A DNA stretch of 64,000 nt, taken from assembly GCF_048773025.1 (NCBI RefSeq), contig NC_133546.1:16882001-16946000 (forward strand). Direction: 5' to 3'. The position numbers and the translations under genes were made by a program. Below are positions 45,601 to 56,757 of the stretch, piece by piece (within the stretch, counting starts at the first letter, position 1; every line of letters starts with the position of its first letter). Below the pieces are notes generated by a model that ran no database searches, had not been told where the DNA came from, and was given only the letters and a program-made list of their open reading frames with translations. This DNA is from Camelus bactrianus. Lineage: Eukaryota > Chordata > Mammalia > Artiodactyla > Camelidae.

Positions 45601-47485
45601 ATATTTCCAAGCACCAGGTGCTGGGTTAGGTTCTTGTTCACCCTATACCCTCTCCACCTCACTGCTACAAACTCCGTCTTACAATCCAGCACGCCAGGAG
45701 ATTACCCAGAGTTCCAAGCTGGCAATTGGTGGATTTAGATCAGTACCCAGCCTAGCCCTGGGCTAGATGCTTTTAACCTATTAAGCCCAGTAGCTGATCC
45801 AATGGGTCTCTGTTGGAGGTGAGGGAGGAGGAGTTATAGAAAGGATGTTGTTAGGGGCAGAGCCTAGAAATACCTAAGGATCTTTTTGGGGGGGGGCGGG
45901 GGAAACGATGCTTTTCCTACAGACCATGTTCTTGTTATAAGACCAAGGAATAGAATATTAATGTGTGACCTCATATTCCACATTTTCATATTTAAATTGG
46001 ACCTTATAAATAAAACTGAATATCATACCAGCTGTGGACCTGTAACTTCAATTTCCAACCCTGTGATGCCGCACCTGAGGTCACGCAGAGTTCCTGAAGG
46101 GGAAGATGAGGAAAATACAGTAACTGTGTGCCTATCACATCACAGGAACTGACCCTCGTCCCACCACATCAGATGGGCTGGGTATTGGATTTATGTTCAG
46201 CGTGTAGAAGCAGCAGACACCAGCCCGTCAGCGCATGCTCAGAGCAGAGATACCACAGAGTAGCACATGGTCCTCCACTCTCCATTCACGGCAAGGCAGG
46301 AGACAGCCCTGCACACAGCTCACACTACCAGTCATTTGGCATTGGGACAGGTAGCACAGGCTCCCAGGAGGAGTTTCTTTTACCCTGACCTGGGAACAAT
46401 CCGAGCAGGGTAGTGGCTGAAGTAGACTGTTCACCTGGTGTTGGCGCTACTTCCTAAGGACCGCCTGTTACGCCCCTCGTGTTTTCCTGTCCAAGGTGGA
46501 CCCCAGATCGGCTTGACCACAGTGAGTGGGAGGAGCTGCTTTTACACAGATGAGGTCATTTTGTTTTCACATTATGATTCCCATTACTCTTTAGAAAGCT
46601 TTAAAATCTGGTTTTACTAGCATAGAATAATGTTCTCATCCCTGAGGATGTCACCGGGCTGGTCATCAGGGGGATCTGGGAACGAACGCACCTGCTGACA
46701 AAGTTACAACCAAATCATAAGAGAGAATCAGTTCCAGTCTGAAGTCTTTCTGGGAAGATGTGATAACTTTTTTGATTCCTCATTTCTATATTTAACAACA
46801 ATAATAGGAAAGTTTTTGGAAATTTTTATTCCCTGCTCACTGTCCTTTTATTTTTTTTTTCTTTTGCCTCCTACCTTCAAAAGAGTAGTTACAATTTCTG
46901 AACTTAATTCACTGACTGCTTGACAGCCATTACAAATTATCTTAAAGAATCTGGCTTCACCTCACAGTAAGATCTAGAAATCACATTTTATACTCTGTTT
47001 TGAATTTTATCTTGGCTTTTTTTTTTTCTTGTTCTCTCATCGACTCCCTTTTATCTCTCTTATAGAAGAATCCTTCATTGTTTAAAGAATCAGTACTCAT
47101 TTAAAGGCCTATCCATAATTTTAGCATGCCAGATTCTGCCATAAGCAGTTATAACCAAATGTTTGTATGAAGAAGGGAAGCAGTTGTGACATATGGGGGC
47201 GTCAGGGCCATAGAGGAAAGTGGGTGACAAGGAAGGGGAGGGGAGTGAGCCGCCTAGGGGGTGGGACCCCCACAAAGGCTATCTTTAGTCCCAGCCCCAA
47301 ACTGAAGTGGCTTCTTTTCCCTCCCCTTCTGGATGGCGTGCCTTCTTGCCACCGCTCCCCCCACCTCCTGCCCCCGCCGGGTCCTGCTTTCCTCAGGGTC
47401 TTTCTTTTCCTTCTCTCTCAAAACGTTCAGATAAGAAATAGTACATGCAACAGGTACCATTACTTGAGCATGTGTGACAGTTAAA
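45601..47485. other. Unassigned stretch, partly GC-richer
   Basis: 45870-45905 has a G run. 46130-46520 and 47190-47420 are GC-richer with overlapping domain-free short frames on both strands. No splice-site and frame combination that I could follow gives a convincing exon. Confidence 0.4.
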
Positions 47486-47489
47486 CATT

Positions 47490-47650
47490 TCCTATTGTTA
47501 ATCGTTTTAAAAATCCTGCTTTTAGCGTATAAAAAAAGACGTGCAGAGAGATTAAGAGGTTTGTCCACTGTTACACAGCTACTAAATGGCTGAGCTGGAA
47601 ACTACGCCCAAACTGGGCAGACTCGGAGCCCAGCTTCCTTTCGTACTTTG
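47490..47650 (-). repeat. SINE MIR, antisense
   Basis: gtgcagagagattaagaggt, ttgtccactgttacacagct, actaaatggctgagctggaa, actacgcccaaactgggcag act. This is reversed MIR (agaggttaagtaacttgccc aaggtcacacagctagtaag ... gagctgggattcgaacccag). Confidence 0.92.
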
Positions 47651-47854
47651 TGACCACTTTGTGCCTGGGTGGTGATGTGTTCCAGAACCATGTGCATTTT
47701 GATTGTGATCGCATTCAAAAGGTGAAGGAATGAGTTCCAAAGCTGAACTTCCAGACACTTCTGGACACTGGAGAGGGTGGGAGTAGAAGAGCAGTGGATT
47801 CAGGGGGGCCCTCAGCGTCTGTCCCTGACGCAGCGTTCTGCTCTGTCCACGTCA

Positions 47855-47930
47855 CTTCAGCCAGCATTTGCTGAGCGCATCTGCCAGGCTCTGTGCCAGG
47901 CTCTGGAAGTGAAAACCTCACTGGTAAGAA
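47855..47930 (-). repeat. L2 3' end, antisense fragment
   Basis: cagccagcatttgctgagcg, catctgccaggctctgtgcc and aggctctgg match the reversed L2 terminus (tttattgagcgcctactatg tgccaggcactgtgc). Confidence 0.6.
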
Positions 47931-48794
47931 CCACGCTTCCCCTCTCTCTCTCTTAATAACCTTTCCCTCTTTTCTGGGAGGTTCCAGTTGTGGAGCAATG
48001 TCTCCAGTTGTTTTTTTTTTTTCTTCTTCTTAAAAATAACTCTTATCCTACCTTAGCAAAATCCTATGGGATCTGTTACTGGGGATATTTAAAATTTTCA
48101 TTTCCATGCCCAGTATTGAATGCATTTTTCAGATCTAGATTCGATCTGTTCATCATTTAGAAAACAGTAAGCACCTTGAAAGACAGTATTTAGTCTGCCT
48201 GGCATTAAGCTTCTACTGAAATAAAGGACATGAAAGAGTCTGATATTTGTCACCAAATTAAACCAATGGGAACCTGCGAAGTATCACAAAATACTCACCA
48301 TATCTTTAATTTGGCAAAACTAGTCTCTTTTCCATGGAAACTGGTCAATTACCGAAAGCAGTTTTCTTGTCTCTTAACTTCTTAATTATATTTAATTCAA
48401 ATGAGACATGCCCAATTTCTTTACCTCCTCCCCTATGATTTGTAGAATCTTTACCTTTTCTGTAGCTCTTCCAGGATGTAGTTTACTTGTACATTATCCT
48501 TCTTAAAATGTGTTCGGAGTTAAAGATGGTATCTCAGCTGGGGCCCACAGGGCAGGAGTTCATGAGTATCTAACTGATCTGAAAACCACTTTTTGTGTTG
48601 GTTAGGATGTGTCCACTTGTTCAGCAGTTATCTCACGCAACTGGTTCATACGCAGATCTTTTTCTCCCAAATTCCTTTAAAATTAGTCCTTTATCCTTGA
48701 AATTAAAATCAATTAAGTTAAATTTAAAAGACCTACATTTAAAAATCCTCAAAGGGGGAGTTTTCTATTTATGCTGATGGTATTTCATAAATAT
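47931..48794. other. Unassigned non-coding stretch
   Basis: No gene or confidently recognised repeat; AT-rich. Confidence 0.4.
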
Positions 48795-48805
48795 ATTTCT
48801 CAGCT

Positions 48806-49186
48806 TTGTTTTAAATCGGAGTATAATGGATTTACAATATCGTGTTAGTTTTAGGTGTACAGCAACGTGATTCAGTTATATATAGATACACAGATATTCT
48901 TTTCCAGATTCTTTTCCATTATAGGTTATTACAAGCTATTGAATATGGTTCCCTGTGCTATACAGTAGGTCCTTGTTTATTTTATATCTAGTAACGTGTA
49001 TCTGTTAATCCCAAACTCCTAAATTACCCCTCCCCATCTTCCCCTTTGGTAACCATAACGTTGCTTTCTGTCTGTGAATCTGTTTCTGTTTTGTAAATAA
49101 GTTCATTTGTATTACTTTTTAGAGTCCACAAATAAGTGATATCATATGATATTTGTCATTCTCTGTCTGACTTACTTCACTTAATA
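48806..49186 (-). mobile_element. L1 LINE 3' end, antisense, with 11-bp target duplication
   Basis: Same family as 6449-6892: ggagtataatggatttacaa, gttttaggtgtacagcaacg, cttttccattataggttatt, the ctatacagtaggtccttg block, ccctttggtaaccataacg, and tgacttacttcacttaataa at the ORF2 side. ATTTCTCAGCT flanks it at 48795-48805 and 49187-49197, which fixes the insertion to about 381 bp. The copy is 5'-truncated and non-coding. Confidence 0.93.
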
Positions 49187-49197
49187 ATTTCTCAGCT

Positions 49198-49378
49198 GTT
49201 TGAGATTTTTAAAATCTTGGTGGTGGGGAGGAATGTTCTGGTCCTGACGAAACATAATTAGTCATGCAGTGAAAATGGCTGAAGTTAAGTGATAGGTGCA
49301 CAGGGGCTTATTCTACCATCCTGTACTTTTTGCATATGCATGAAATTTTCCAAAATAAAAATTAAAAAATTTTGCTCA
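49198..49378 (+). mobile_element. Older L1 (L1M-type) 3' UTR end
   Basis: aagtgataggtgcacagggg, cttattctaccatcctgtac, tttttgcatatgcatgaaat, tttccaaaataaaaattaaa. This is the recognisable 3' terminus of many old L1s (gggtatatgggtgttcatta tactattctc ... gaaattttccataataaaa). It begins right after the younger L1 insertion and may have been its target. Confidence 0.7.
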
Positions 49379-50585
49379 CATATTATCTTTTTGTTTATAC
49401 CTAGACTTAGTCATCTCATCTAATAATATAGCAAAAAATTTGCCCAGTGTTTTGCTGAAATCAAGATACATATTGTCAGAAACATTCCTCTTAGTTAATT
49501 GTCTGGCAAATTTTCAGAATTCCTCCAAAATTGGAATTAAGCGTTAAAAAAATTAAGAGAAAAAGAAACTTTAAAAAATTATCAAAATCTCTGTTCGTTT
49601 GGTTTCTAATCTTGGCCATAACTTTGTCACATATAATAGTAGCCCTTTGTAATTTTATTACTGCCATAGTGTCAACACTGTACAATTCATGTATATTTGG
49701 GGACCTTAGTTGTTAGCTAAGCTGAGTCAAAGGATGAGCCAGCTCGTCCATCTGTGAAGACTGCTGAAGGTCACTGAGTGCAGAGACAACAGTGGGAATA
49801 TAATGAGAAGGAGCCATATTTACTAGAATTCCTCCAGGGAGCGGGAGTTGCAAGAGTCACTTTGATAAGGCTCAGGGGTGAGAATAAGGACTTCGAGACT
49901 CATGCTCAGGTTACAATAAAAAAAAAATCTCTAACCTGCTTCGAGGCTAGTGGGTCAGGAAGGGCATGGTGCATACCTGCAGATTGTTAGTCTCATCTGG
50001 GGTAAGAACTAAATTACTCAGAACAGCTGGGAGCACCCCTCCTTCTCGGCCCCACCCCACAGAACATATCACCTCTCTCCTCAATATGTGTTGCACAAAT
50101 ATTTTTAAACCATCAGTTTGAAGGGGCAACAAATTATTGTCAGCCCTGGGTCTCAGGATTTAATCTGCAGAAATTAAAATTATAACCAGATTATTAGAAA
50201 GTAAAGGAACACTTTACTCACACTTTTAAGATCTAATTCTCAGAACGATTTCACTTAATTTTGCTTCAGAAATTATAAACAATACATGATCAGACTCAGA
50301 TCATCTTAACCACTCAATGTCCAGAGACTTAGGGAAGTACACCACTGAAAAGAAGTGAAATGCCAAAGAAAATGGACGGAGCCCCAGCTCTGGGACACCC
50401 CCGGACACGCCCAGGGCAAAGCAAACCAACCCCGTGCGGCCAAAGTATCTACAAGGACCGTCTCCACTATTTTCCACGAGAGTTGTAAACGCAGTTGCTG
50501 CAGACACAGAGAACATCAAATTCCACTAACTAGCTCCAGGTTAAGAGAAGGGCGAATATAGTCATGAGAATGGTTAGAAACATTT
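49379..50585. other. Unassigned non-coding stretch
   Basis: No gene or repeat recognised. 50350-50470 is GC-richer with several CpGs (gacacccccggacacgccca, accccgtgcggcc). The frames on both strands there have no domain. Confidence 0.4.
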
Positions 50586-50591
50586 AATGAG

Positions 50592-50632
50592 GGTTTTTTT
50601 GTTTGTTTGTTTGTTTTGTTTTTTGTTTTGGT
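50592..50632. repeat. (TTTG)n-like microsatellite
   Basis: gtttgtttgtttgttttgtt with flanking T-rich decay. A simple repeat. Confidence 0.95.
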
Positions 50633-50639
50633 ATCTTCC

Positions 50640-51010
50640 AGAAGGCAGAAATGTGAAAGACGTGGCCACATCTCTCTCATCAGGCCATGGAAAATTAGTC
50701 TTCTCTTATTAAACAGGAAAGTTTAGCATTTAATAGTTAATGAAGGCAAGGGAATCTCAACAGATAAGAGCCGAGTCTGCACAGGCTGCGTTTGGACAAT
50801 TCCAAATCCTCTTATCTCTTCTCAGAAAGGCTGCTGTTTGCAAGATATTGTTTTAAGCAGAGGGAAGACAGGCGCAGACGCATACAAAGGGAGAGCCACT
50901 ATCTTTTCAAATGGATGCAGAATACATGAAGAGGTGCTGCCTGGCAGTTTTATGGCGTGCTGCAACAACATATTGTATTTTCCCCTCTGGATTCAATACA
51001 CTGATCCTCT
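50640..51010. promoter_or_regulatory. Candidate conserved non-coding sequence
   Basis: Repeat-free with two GATA-like cttatctcttctc / agataagagcc sites near 50762 and 50811, tagcatttaatagttaatga, and a few CpGs (caggcgcagacgcatac, tatggcgtgctgc). The judgement is visual only. Confidence 0.3.
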
Positions 51011-51179
51011 GGTATTTAAACTTTAAAATATGTACAGCATTGTGGACATATGGTAAGATTCCTACCTTCCTTTGCCGCTTACACTGCTCTGTGATTTATA
51101 CTGTTTTATAGCCAAGTGGCTCATGGTACTCATATAAGGAAATGTTCTGAGCTGAAACCTAGGAGGAAATGGAGAGGCA

Positions 51180-52350
51180 TTCAGCTAACATGCTCAGGGT
51201 TATTCAAAAGTACCTTGCCCCACTTTAACTCCCTCCCCCGACCTGTTATGTCTTTCTCTTGGGACAAACCTAGCTCAACCTCTCTAACTCCCTAAAAGTC
51301 CCATCAACACAGGTCATAATTTACTCCTTCCGTGGAAGCTTTCCCCATCCCTTCCTGACAATATCCCCGCCCCTCAACTGGGGATTGGATGTAAAAAGTG
51401 CCTCTTGCCCCGGCTATTTCAATGACCGTCCAAAATGTAAGCTCCGCTTCCTCTGTCCTCTCCCATCTTTCCATTCCCAGACACTTCTGTGCTCCGTCCT
51501 CTTACTCAACTTCCCCACTCCCTCCCCTACTTTTCTTCTGTGTTCTCTCTTGTCCTACATCCACAGCTCCCCTTGCCCTCAGCTCCATCACTGAACATGC
51601 CCGCCACATCCTTGCCGCAGCTGGTGCTTGACTCCCCTAATGACATTCTTCCTCCCAAGTAGAATCCGCCAACTCCCCAAATCCAGTAACTTGGGTAACA
51701 CACTCCTACCCTCAAGGCTACTTTCAGGCCCTAAGTTCTTCTCTCTCATGTAAAAATCCTTGCTCTTTGGGGACTTGGGACATCCAACTAAATGTCTCTC
51801 CTCATCTCATTCCTTTCCCAAACTCCTGTCTCCCCCTTGTTCTTTGGAAGCACCTGGCTCGCAGCCTTATTCTCCATCATGCGGTACTTTCCCATTCACC
51901 CCGATCACTCATGCAGCACCCTGGCCTCTTGAATGTTTGATCTTCTCAGGTCGAATAACCTTCAACTTCCCCCACGCCAGCTCCTCACGCTCATGATCCC
52001 GCACTCACCCAGACCCTTTTCTGATGGCAGCATCCTATGCTTTCAGCCTTCGGTTTTTCAGCTGTAACACCCCTGAGTCCTCCCACTATTCTCCCGGCTT
52101 TCTGTCTATCAGCTCCTCTTAACTTTACTGCTTTCTCATCCAACTTAGACTCCACTGTAAATCACTTCAGTCACTTTCTTTTAATGTTCTTGCCTGCCTG
52201 TCCTCCCTTTTCACCCGCCCAGCTGAGTCCCAGCCTTCGATCAATCTAGCTGTAGGTCTTCTCAGTTCCTGCCTCGCAGGACTGGCGATTCTGGTGAATA
52301 TTACACAGCCAAATGCACTGGTGCTGCTCAAATATTAGGGTCTCCAACCT
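51180..52350. other. Pyrimidine-rich kilobase, unassigned
   Basis: The plus strand is strongly C+T rich for over a kilobase, with words such as ctcccatctttccattccca, cttccccactccctccccta and cttgcctgcctgtcctccct. Strand asymmetry of this kind is typical of LINE L2/CR1 coding regions and of some old LTR elements, but I could not match a specific family or any reverse transcriptase motif. The short frames (51385-51594, 51398-51631, 51760-51996, 52037-52249) are a product of that composition. Confidence 0.45.
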
Positions 52351-52904
52351 AATACTCGTCTTTTTTTTTTTTTCAGTATTTGCTTTAAATATTGGCTCCC
52401 TTTTCTCTGATTCCATGATAGGTCACCCCTGCTTCTAATGAGACAGTTTTCAGGTCTAATATGAGTTCCCATCAAGTTGCTGTCTAGTCTCAAGGGCCTG
52501 GACTCATGCTAGATCATCTGCATGACTTTGATAGTCTGCTATGAGCCATTATGTTTTGTACAGTAGAGGGGGGTTTTATACAATAGAGGGTGATAATATA
52601 TTTCTCATTTTCAAGTTCACAATGAGGACTTCCCTGTGGTTCTCATCTACTCCCTATTCTGCCGTGAGCCAGGAGTACAGTGGGGCAGAACTTACTAATT
52701 ACTGTTAACATTCGTATTCTTACGTATCAGTGAATAACTCTAAAATCCCATTTGGTTACTTTGACTTCCTGCATAGTTCTATGCTCCTTTCCCTTCTGTG
52801 ATTTGAATTTCCTTGAAGTCTCTGCTCTGTCCTCATGGATCTCCATGGCCCAGTTAGCCCCATCTCCATCCTAAGGAAAGAGAAAGTCAGTTTCTTTTTC
52901 TTTT
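52351..52904. other. Unassigned non-coding stretch
   Basis: No gene. At 52557-52590 acagtagaggggggtttt is followed by the similar atacaatagaggg, a small imperfect local duplication. Confidence 0.45.
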
Positions 52905-53350
52905 CAAATTTGAAAAGTTTTAGGTTTGTAATAAAATTGAGAAGTACAGAGATTTTCTACTTACCCCCTGCCCCCACATATGCGTAGCATCTTCAGTTAT
53001 CAAAGCATTCACCAGAATAGTACATTTGTTTTAAAAATTGAAGTACTGTTGATTTACAATGTTGTGTTAGTTTCAGGTGTACAGTATAGTGATTCATATG
53101 TATGGTCTTTTTCAGATTCTTTTCCATTATAGGTTATTACAAGATATTGAATATAGTTCCCTGTCCTTTAGTGCAGTTTTTTAAACAAGTATGATACTTG
53201 GTTGACACATCATAATTACCTAATGTCCATAGTTTACCTTAGGTTCACTCTTGGTGTTGTATATTCTATGGGTTTGGACAAATGTATAATGACATGTACA
53301 CATCATTAAAATACCATATAGAGTGTTTTCATTGCCCTAAAAACCCTCTA
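52905..53350 (-). mobile_element. Older L1 (L1M-type) antisense, split by a younger L1
   Basis: Left part 52905-53027: gtaataaaattgagaagtac, agagattttctacttacccc and cagaatagtacatttgtt. Right part 53179-53350: ttgacacatcataattacct, aatgtccatagtttacctta, ggttcactcttggtgttgta, ttctatgggtttggacaaat, gtataatgacatgtacacat and cattgccctaaaaaccctct. This is the order of the reversed L1M 3' region. The interval 53028-53168 belongs to a different, younger L1. Confidence 0.82.
53028..53168 (-). mobile_element. Short younger L1 3' end nested in an older L1
   Basis: gaagtactgttgatttacaa, gtttcaggtgtacagtatag, cttttccattataggttatt and gaatatagttccctgtcc are the cetartiodactyl-type L1 3' UTR, only about 141 bp long. 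An imperfect duplication, tagtacattt (53018-53027) and tagtgcagtt (53169-53178), flanks it. Confidence 0.87.
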
Positions 53351-54694
53351 TGCTCTGCCAGTGTGAAATAGAATAGTTGTCGCTGCAGCCCAAAGTGTTG
53401 GTTAAAGTGCTCTGATTCTAGGGTAAAATTTAATTTGCAAGCAATTTTTAAATTTTACTTTTAGAACCAAATTATGCCTCTCATTCATTTTACAGGAATA
53501 AATCTTCTTTCTGCATTCTTTGATGTATTATATTCCTTATATTTGAAACATAAGCGTAAAAACTAAAGTTAGTGTGTTTTGCTGTTTAAGAAGAATTCTG
53601 TGCTTCAATTTTTTTTGACTAGAGACTTAAAGTCTTTTTCCTCTGAATTACCTGAACAAAATGCACTCTAGTCTGCTTTTAAATATCTAGAATAAAATAC
53701 ACATCACTGAGTTATAACAGCTAATGTATATCTTCTCCCTTATTAACTAGTTTAATGATCAAGAGGGATATTTCTTCTCCAACTTCAATTTGCTTGCAAC
53801 AATTCACAAATGATAATAATAGTTCCTGTGCTAACCATCAATCTCATCTCCACTCCAAGGATTATCTCCATTTTAATTATGAATTGAGAGAAAACGAGAA
53901 ACCAAAAAGATCATACAATAAGTTGTTTGGCTGAGATTTTAAAACAGGGTCATCAGTACCTAAACACTAAACATTACCACTTACAAGAAGTCAGGTTAAA
54001 AAAAAATGCAACGCAGTTTCCAGCCTGTTTCAAGCACCCATGCTACGTCCCCTATGCCTCCCATGTCTCACTGGTCCATCAAGTTCCACTGAGTTGACTG
54101 TTTCTACTGGGTCATGTAGATATTTCCCAGCTGAAGAATGATGAGTTTTGGGAGTTGGGTTGGGTCAGTTTTAGCAAAGAAGAGGTGGGGTTGTGGTTGA
54201 TTTGCCAGTGGTGTGTGGGATGAACTGCCTGGGAAGCATGCATGCTGTACACAGTAGGGAGGTTCTGAACGGGACCCATCTCGTGAAATGTGGAAGGAAC
54301 TGACAAAAGTGCCGGATGGACGGACTGATAAACACGAAAGGCTGCATCATCTTAGCAGAAAGGAGGAAGTCAGGATGATTCACAAGGACAAGGTCACTGA
54401 TTCGAAAGCATATTTTTGCTTGACAAGAAAGTTTGAGAAAAGAAACACCACACTGTTTAATTTTATTTGTATTGTAGTACAGAAAAAGCATTCACAGAAG
54501 CATTTAATAATTTAATCAATGATTTAGAGCTATGAATCAATACATGGTATGCATCAGAAGGCAATCAGATGGCACCATTTCTCATTTAAATAAAACAATT
54601 TTATTTTGCTGCAGTGGTTTTTAAACAACATTGTGGATTTTAAATTAGAATTCAGAATCACCCCAGAAGGGCTAAAATACATCATTATTTGACT
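53351..54694. other. Unassigned non-coding stretch
   Basis: No gene or clear repeat. The frames at 54171-54491 (minus) and 54288-54515 (plus) overlap each other and have no domain. Confidence 0.4.
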
Positions 54695-55165
54695 CTAAAC
54701 TCTTGTATGCCAATTCCTCACCTTGCTCCCAGAGCTATTTTTCTGAAATACAGGTCAGCTTGAAGAACTTTCCTCCTCAAAAACCTGCAACGGCTTCCCA
54801 CTGCCTAGGGAGTCAGTTTCTCACAGAGTGCCCCAAATTCTCCATCATATACCACCTTTTTGCCTCACCTGGTGCATCACCCAGAGCATCTCTGAATTAA
54901 TCATGAACTTCCTCCAAAGCTTTGCTCAGGCTGTTCCTGTAGCTTGTTTTGCCTTCCTCATTGCCCTGCATTTTAAGATCCTTTAGTCCACGTTCTCCTA
55001 CACCCTCTCTGTGAATCCTCAGTGCTCCAACCTGAAGTGCCCTGTTCCTCCGTGGAACTCCAAGCTCTGTTACAAGCACACAGCTACTACATACTGCTCG
55101 CTGTGGTTATTTGAACTCTCGTCTAATCTCCCCTGCATTACAATCAACTTTCTTGAATCCCTTAT
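54695..55165 (+). repeat. LINE L2 3' region
   Basis: cctcctcaaaaacctgcaac, ggcttcccactgcctaggga, ctccatcatataccaccttt, gctttgctcaggctgttcct, gccttcctcattgccctgca, ctccaacctgaagtgccctg, aactctcgtctaatctcccc. This is the L2 ORF2 end and 3' UTR order (aaaacccttcagtggcttcc cactgcc ... tgctcaggctgttccctc ...). The element stops abruptly where a MER5A begins at 55168. Confidence 0.85.
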
Positions 55166-55167
55166 GC

Positions 55168-55342
55168 CAGTGATTCTCAAACTTTAGCAAGCATCGGAAT
55201 TACCTGGAGGGCTTGTTAAAACACAGATCGCTAGGCCCCCACTCCAGAATTTTTGATTCAGTAGTTCTAAGTGGGGCCCAAGAATCCACATTTTTAATAC
55301 GTTCCCAGGTGACACTGATGCTTTTGGCCAGGGGACCCCTGC
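55168..55342 (+). mobile_element. MER5A (hAT-Charlie non-autonomous DNA transposon)
   Basis: Begins cagtgattctcaaactttag, then gcatcggaattacctggagg, gcttgttaaaacacagatcg, ctaggcccccactccagaat, tttttgattcagtagttcta, ccaagaatccacatttttaa, cgttcccaggtgacactgat and a gccaggggacccc end. The left terminal inverted repeat is intact enough to place the boundary. The right terminal repeat has decayed. Confidence 0.95.
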
Positions 55343-56033
55343 ATCATACCTTACACATAGTATGCTCAACAGGTACTTACCGGATCACTGAGTAGGTGAT
55401 ATAGCCATATTTTTGACTGAAAATTTAGAAGGTGTTTTATTAAGACTTTTAGCATTGTGTATAAGAATATAAATGATCATGGTTTTTACTTAAGAATATA
55501 TAGGAGAGTAGAGATTATATGATCTCTAAAAGTGGACAAATTTAATGTGTAAGTGTCATTCAAATAGTTCTCAGGTATGTTAGGGACTTTGAAAGTAGCT
55601 GATAAAGCACATGGAGAATGAAGATCTTTCTGCAGGGAACCGAAAGGAGAGGAAACTGCAAATTTCCCTCAAAGACTCATGGCAATCTAAGGAGTTTCCA
55701 CTTTACCCACAGCAAACAGGAAATGAGAAAGGTCACGTAGCAAGGACGTAGCAGGACTGGAGCTCCATCCGGTGTTTATTCTCTCGCACTCAGCTGCTGT
55801 GCGTACAGTTCCTTCTCAGAAGCAATAGCATCATCTGTGGAACTAAGTAAGAGGTACTGAGAAAATATCAAGTTCACACCCAGGACAACAACCAAAAAAT
55901 TCCAGTTTTTTTTTAATGAGTTGTAATGAGTAGGTGTCTACCCCTCAGTATTCACTGGACGCTACTCATTTAATACCTCCTATGCCAGGACATCGAATTG
56001 TCTGGTCAAGATCCAAAGCTCGGTGATACTAAC
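55343..56033. other. Mostly unassigned; weak antisense MIR at 55715-55830
   Basis: aaacaggaaatgagaaaggt, cacgtagcaaggacgtagca and ggactggagctccatccggt (55715-55780) resemble reversed MIR (gagaggttaagtaac, cacacagctagtaagtggca, gagctgggattcg). No gene is visible. Confidence 0.45.
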
Positions 56034-56285
56034 CTTTTCCCTCCCTCCTTCCTTCCTTCCTCCCTCACTTCCTTTCTCTCTTTTTTCCTTCCTTCTTTCT
56101 TTCTTTCTTTCTTTTCTTTTTCTTTCTTTCTTCCTTTCTTTTTTCCTTCCTTCTCTCTGTCTCTTCCTTCCTTCCTTCCTTCCTTCCTTCCTTCCTTCCT
56201 TCCTTTCTCTTTCTCTCTTTCTTTTCTTTCTTTCTTTCTTCCTTTCTCTCTTTCTCTCTTTCTCTCTTTCTCTCTTTCTTTCCTT
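56034..56285. repeat. (TTCC)n/(TTTC)n polypyrimidine microsatellite
   Basis: About 250 bp of almost pure C/T, with ttcc units giving way to tttc and ctctttct units. The long serine/leucine/phenylalanine frames on the plus strand and lysine/glutamate/arginine frames on the minus strand (56006-56311, 56065-56382) are artefacts of this repeat. Such tracts can form triplex (H-DNA). Confidence 0.98.
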
Positions 56286-56569
56286 TCATCATACACGTGG
56301 CTGATACACATGGTTCTTTTTCTCTCTTTGGGGGAATCTGAGATATTAAAGCTGCTGCCACCCAGAGGTCAGAAGAAGTCAATGAAACTGATGAGTTACC
56401 AGAAAATGAGTCTATAGGTGGATGAGAGAATTATGAATTTCTAAACATCGTTTATCTCCTCTCAGAGACAGAAAAAAATAAGACAGATCTCAGTTTCCTT
56501 TATGACAATCAAATGAGTTATTCCTGGGCCCAGAAAACTTTCTGTTGTAGGGAAAGGGTAGGGTGGAGG

Positions 56570-56757
56570 CAGCACAGGGTAGCCTTGTCCCTGGAACGAG
56601 AGCTTCAGCATCACCTGGGAACGTGTTAGACGTGCCATTTCGCAGGCTTCACACCAACACACCGAGCCAGAAACTCTGGGAGTGGTGCCCAGAAATCTGT
56701 ATTCCAACAAGGCCTTCAAGTGATTCTGATGCAAGCTGAATTTTAAGAATAATGGCT
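56570..56757 (-). mobile_element. MER5A, opposite orientation
   Basis: cttcagcatcacctgggaac, gtgttagacgtgccatttcg, gagccagaaactctgggagt, ggtgcccagaaatctgtatt, ccaacaaggccttcaagtga, ttctgatgcaagctgaattt and taagaataatgg are the reverse complement of the MER5A at 55168. Both termini have decayed. Confidence 0.93.

Noticed and set aside
45886-46152. 88-codon frame beginning in a G-run
   Set aside because: Starts inside a poly-G tract, with no domain and no supporting context.
52625-52680. Phrase ggacttccctgtggttctc as a CHR/whale-type SINE start
   Set aside because: Only the first words resemble the SINE. The tRNA-like body (gttaagactc, gggttcgatc) does not follow.
56006-56417. Long frames of about 90-140 codons on both strands
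   Set aside because: They are translations of the (TTCC)/(TTTC) microsatellite and are serine/phenylalanine- or lysine/glutamate-rich artefacts.
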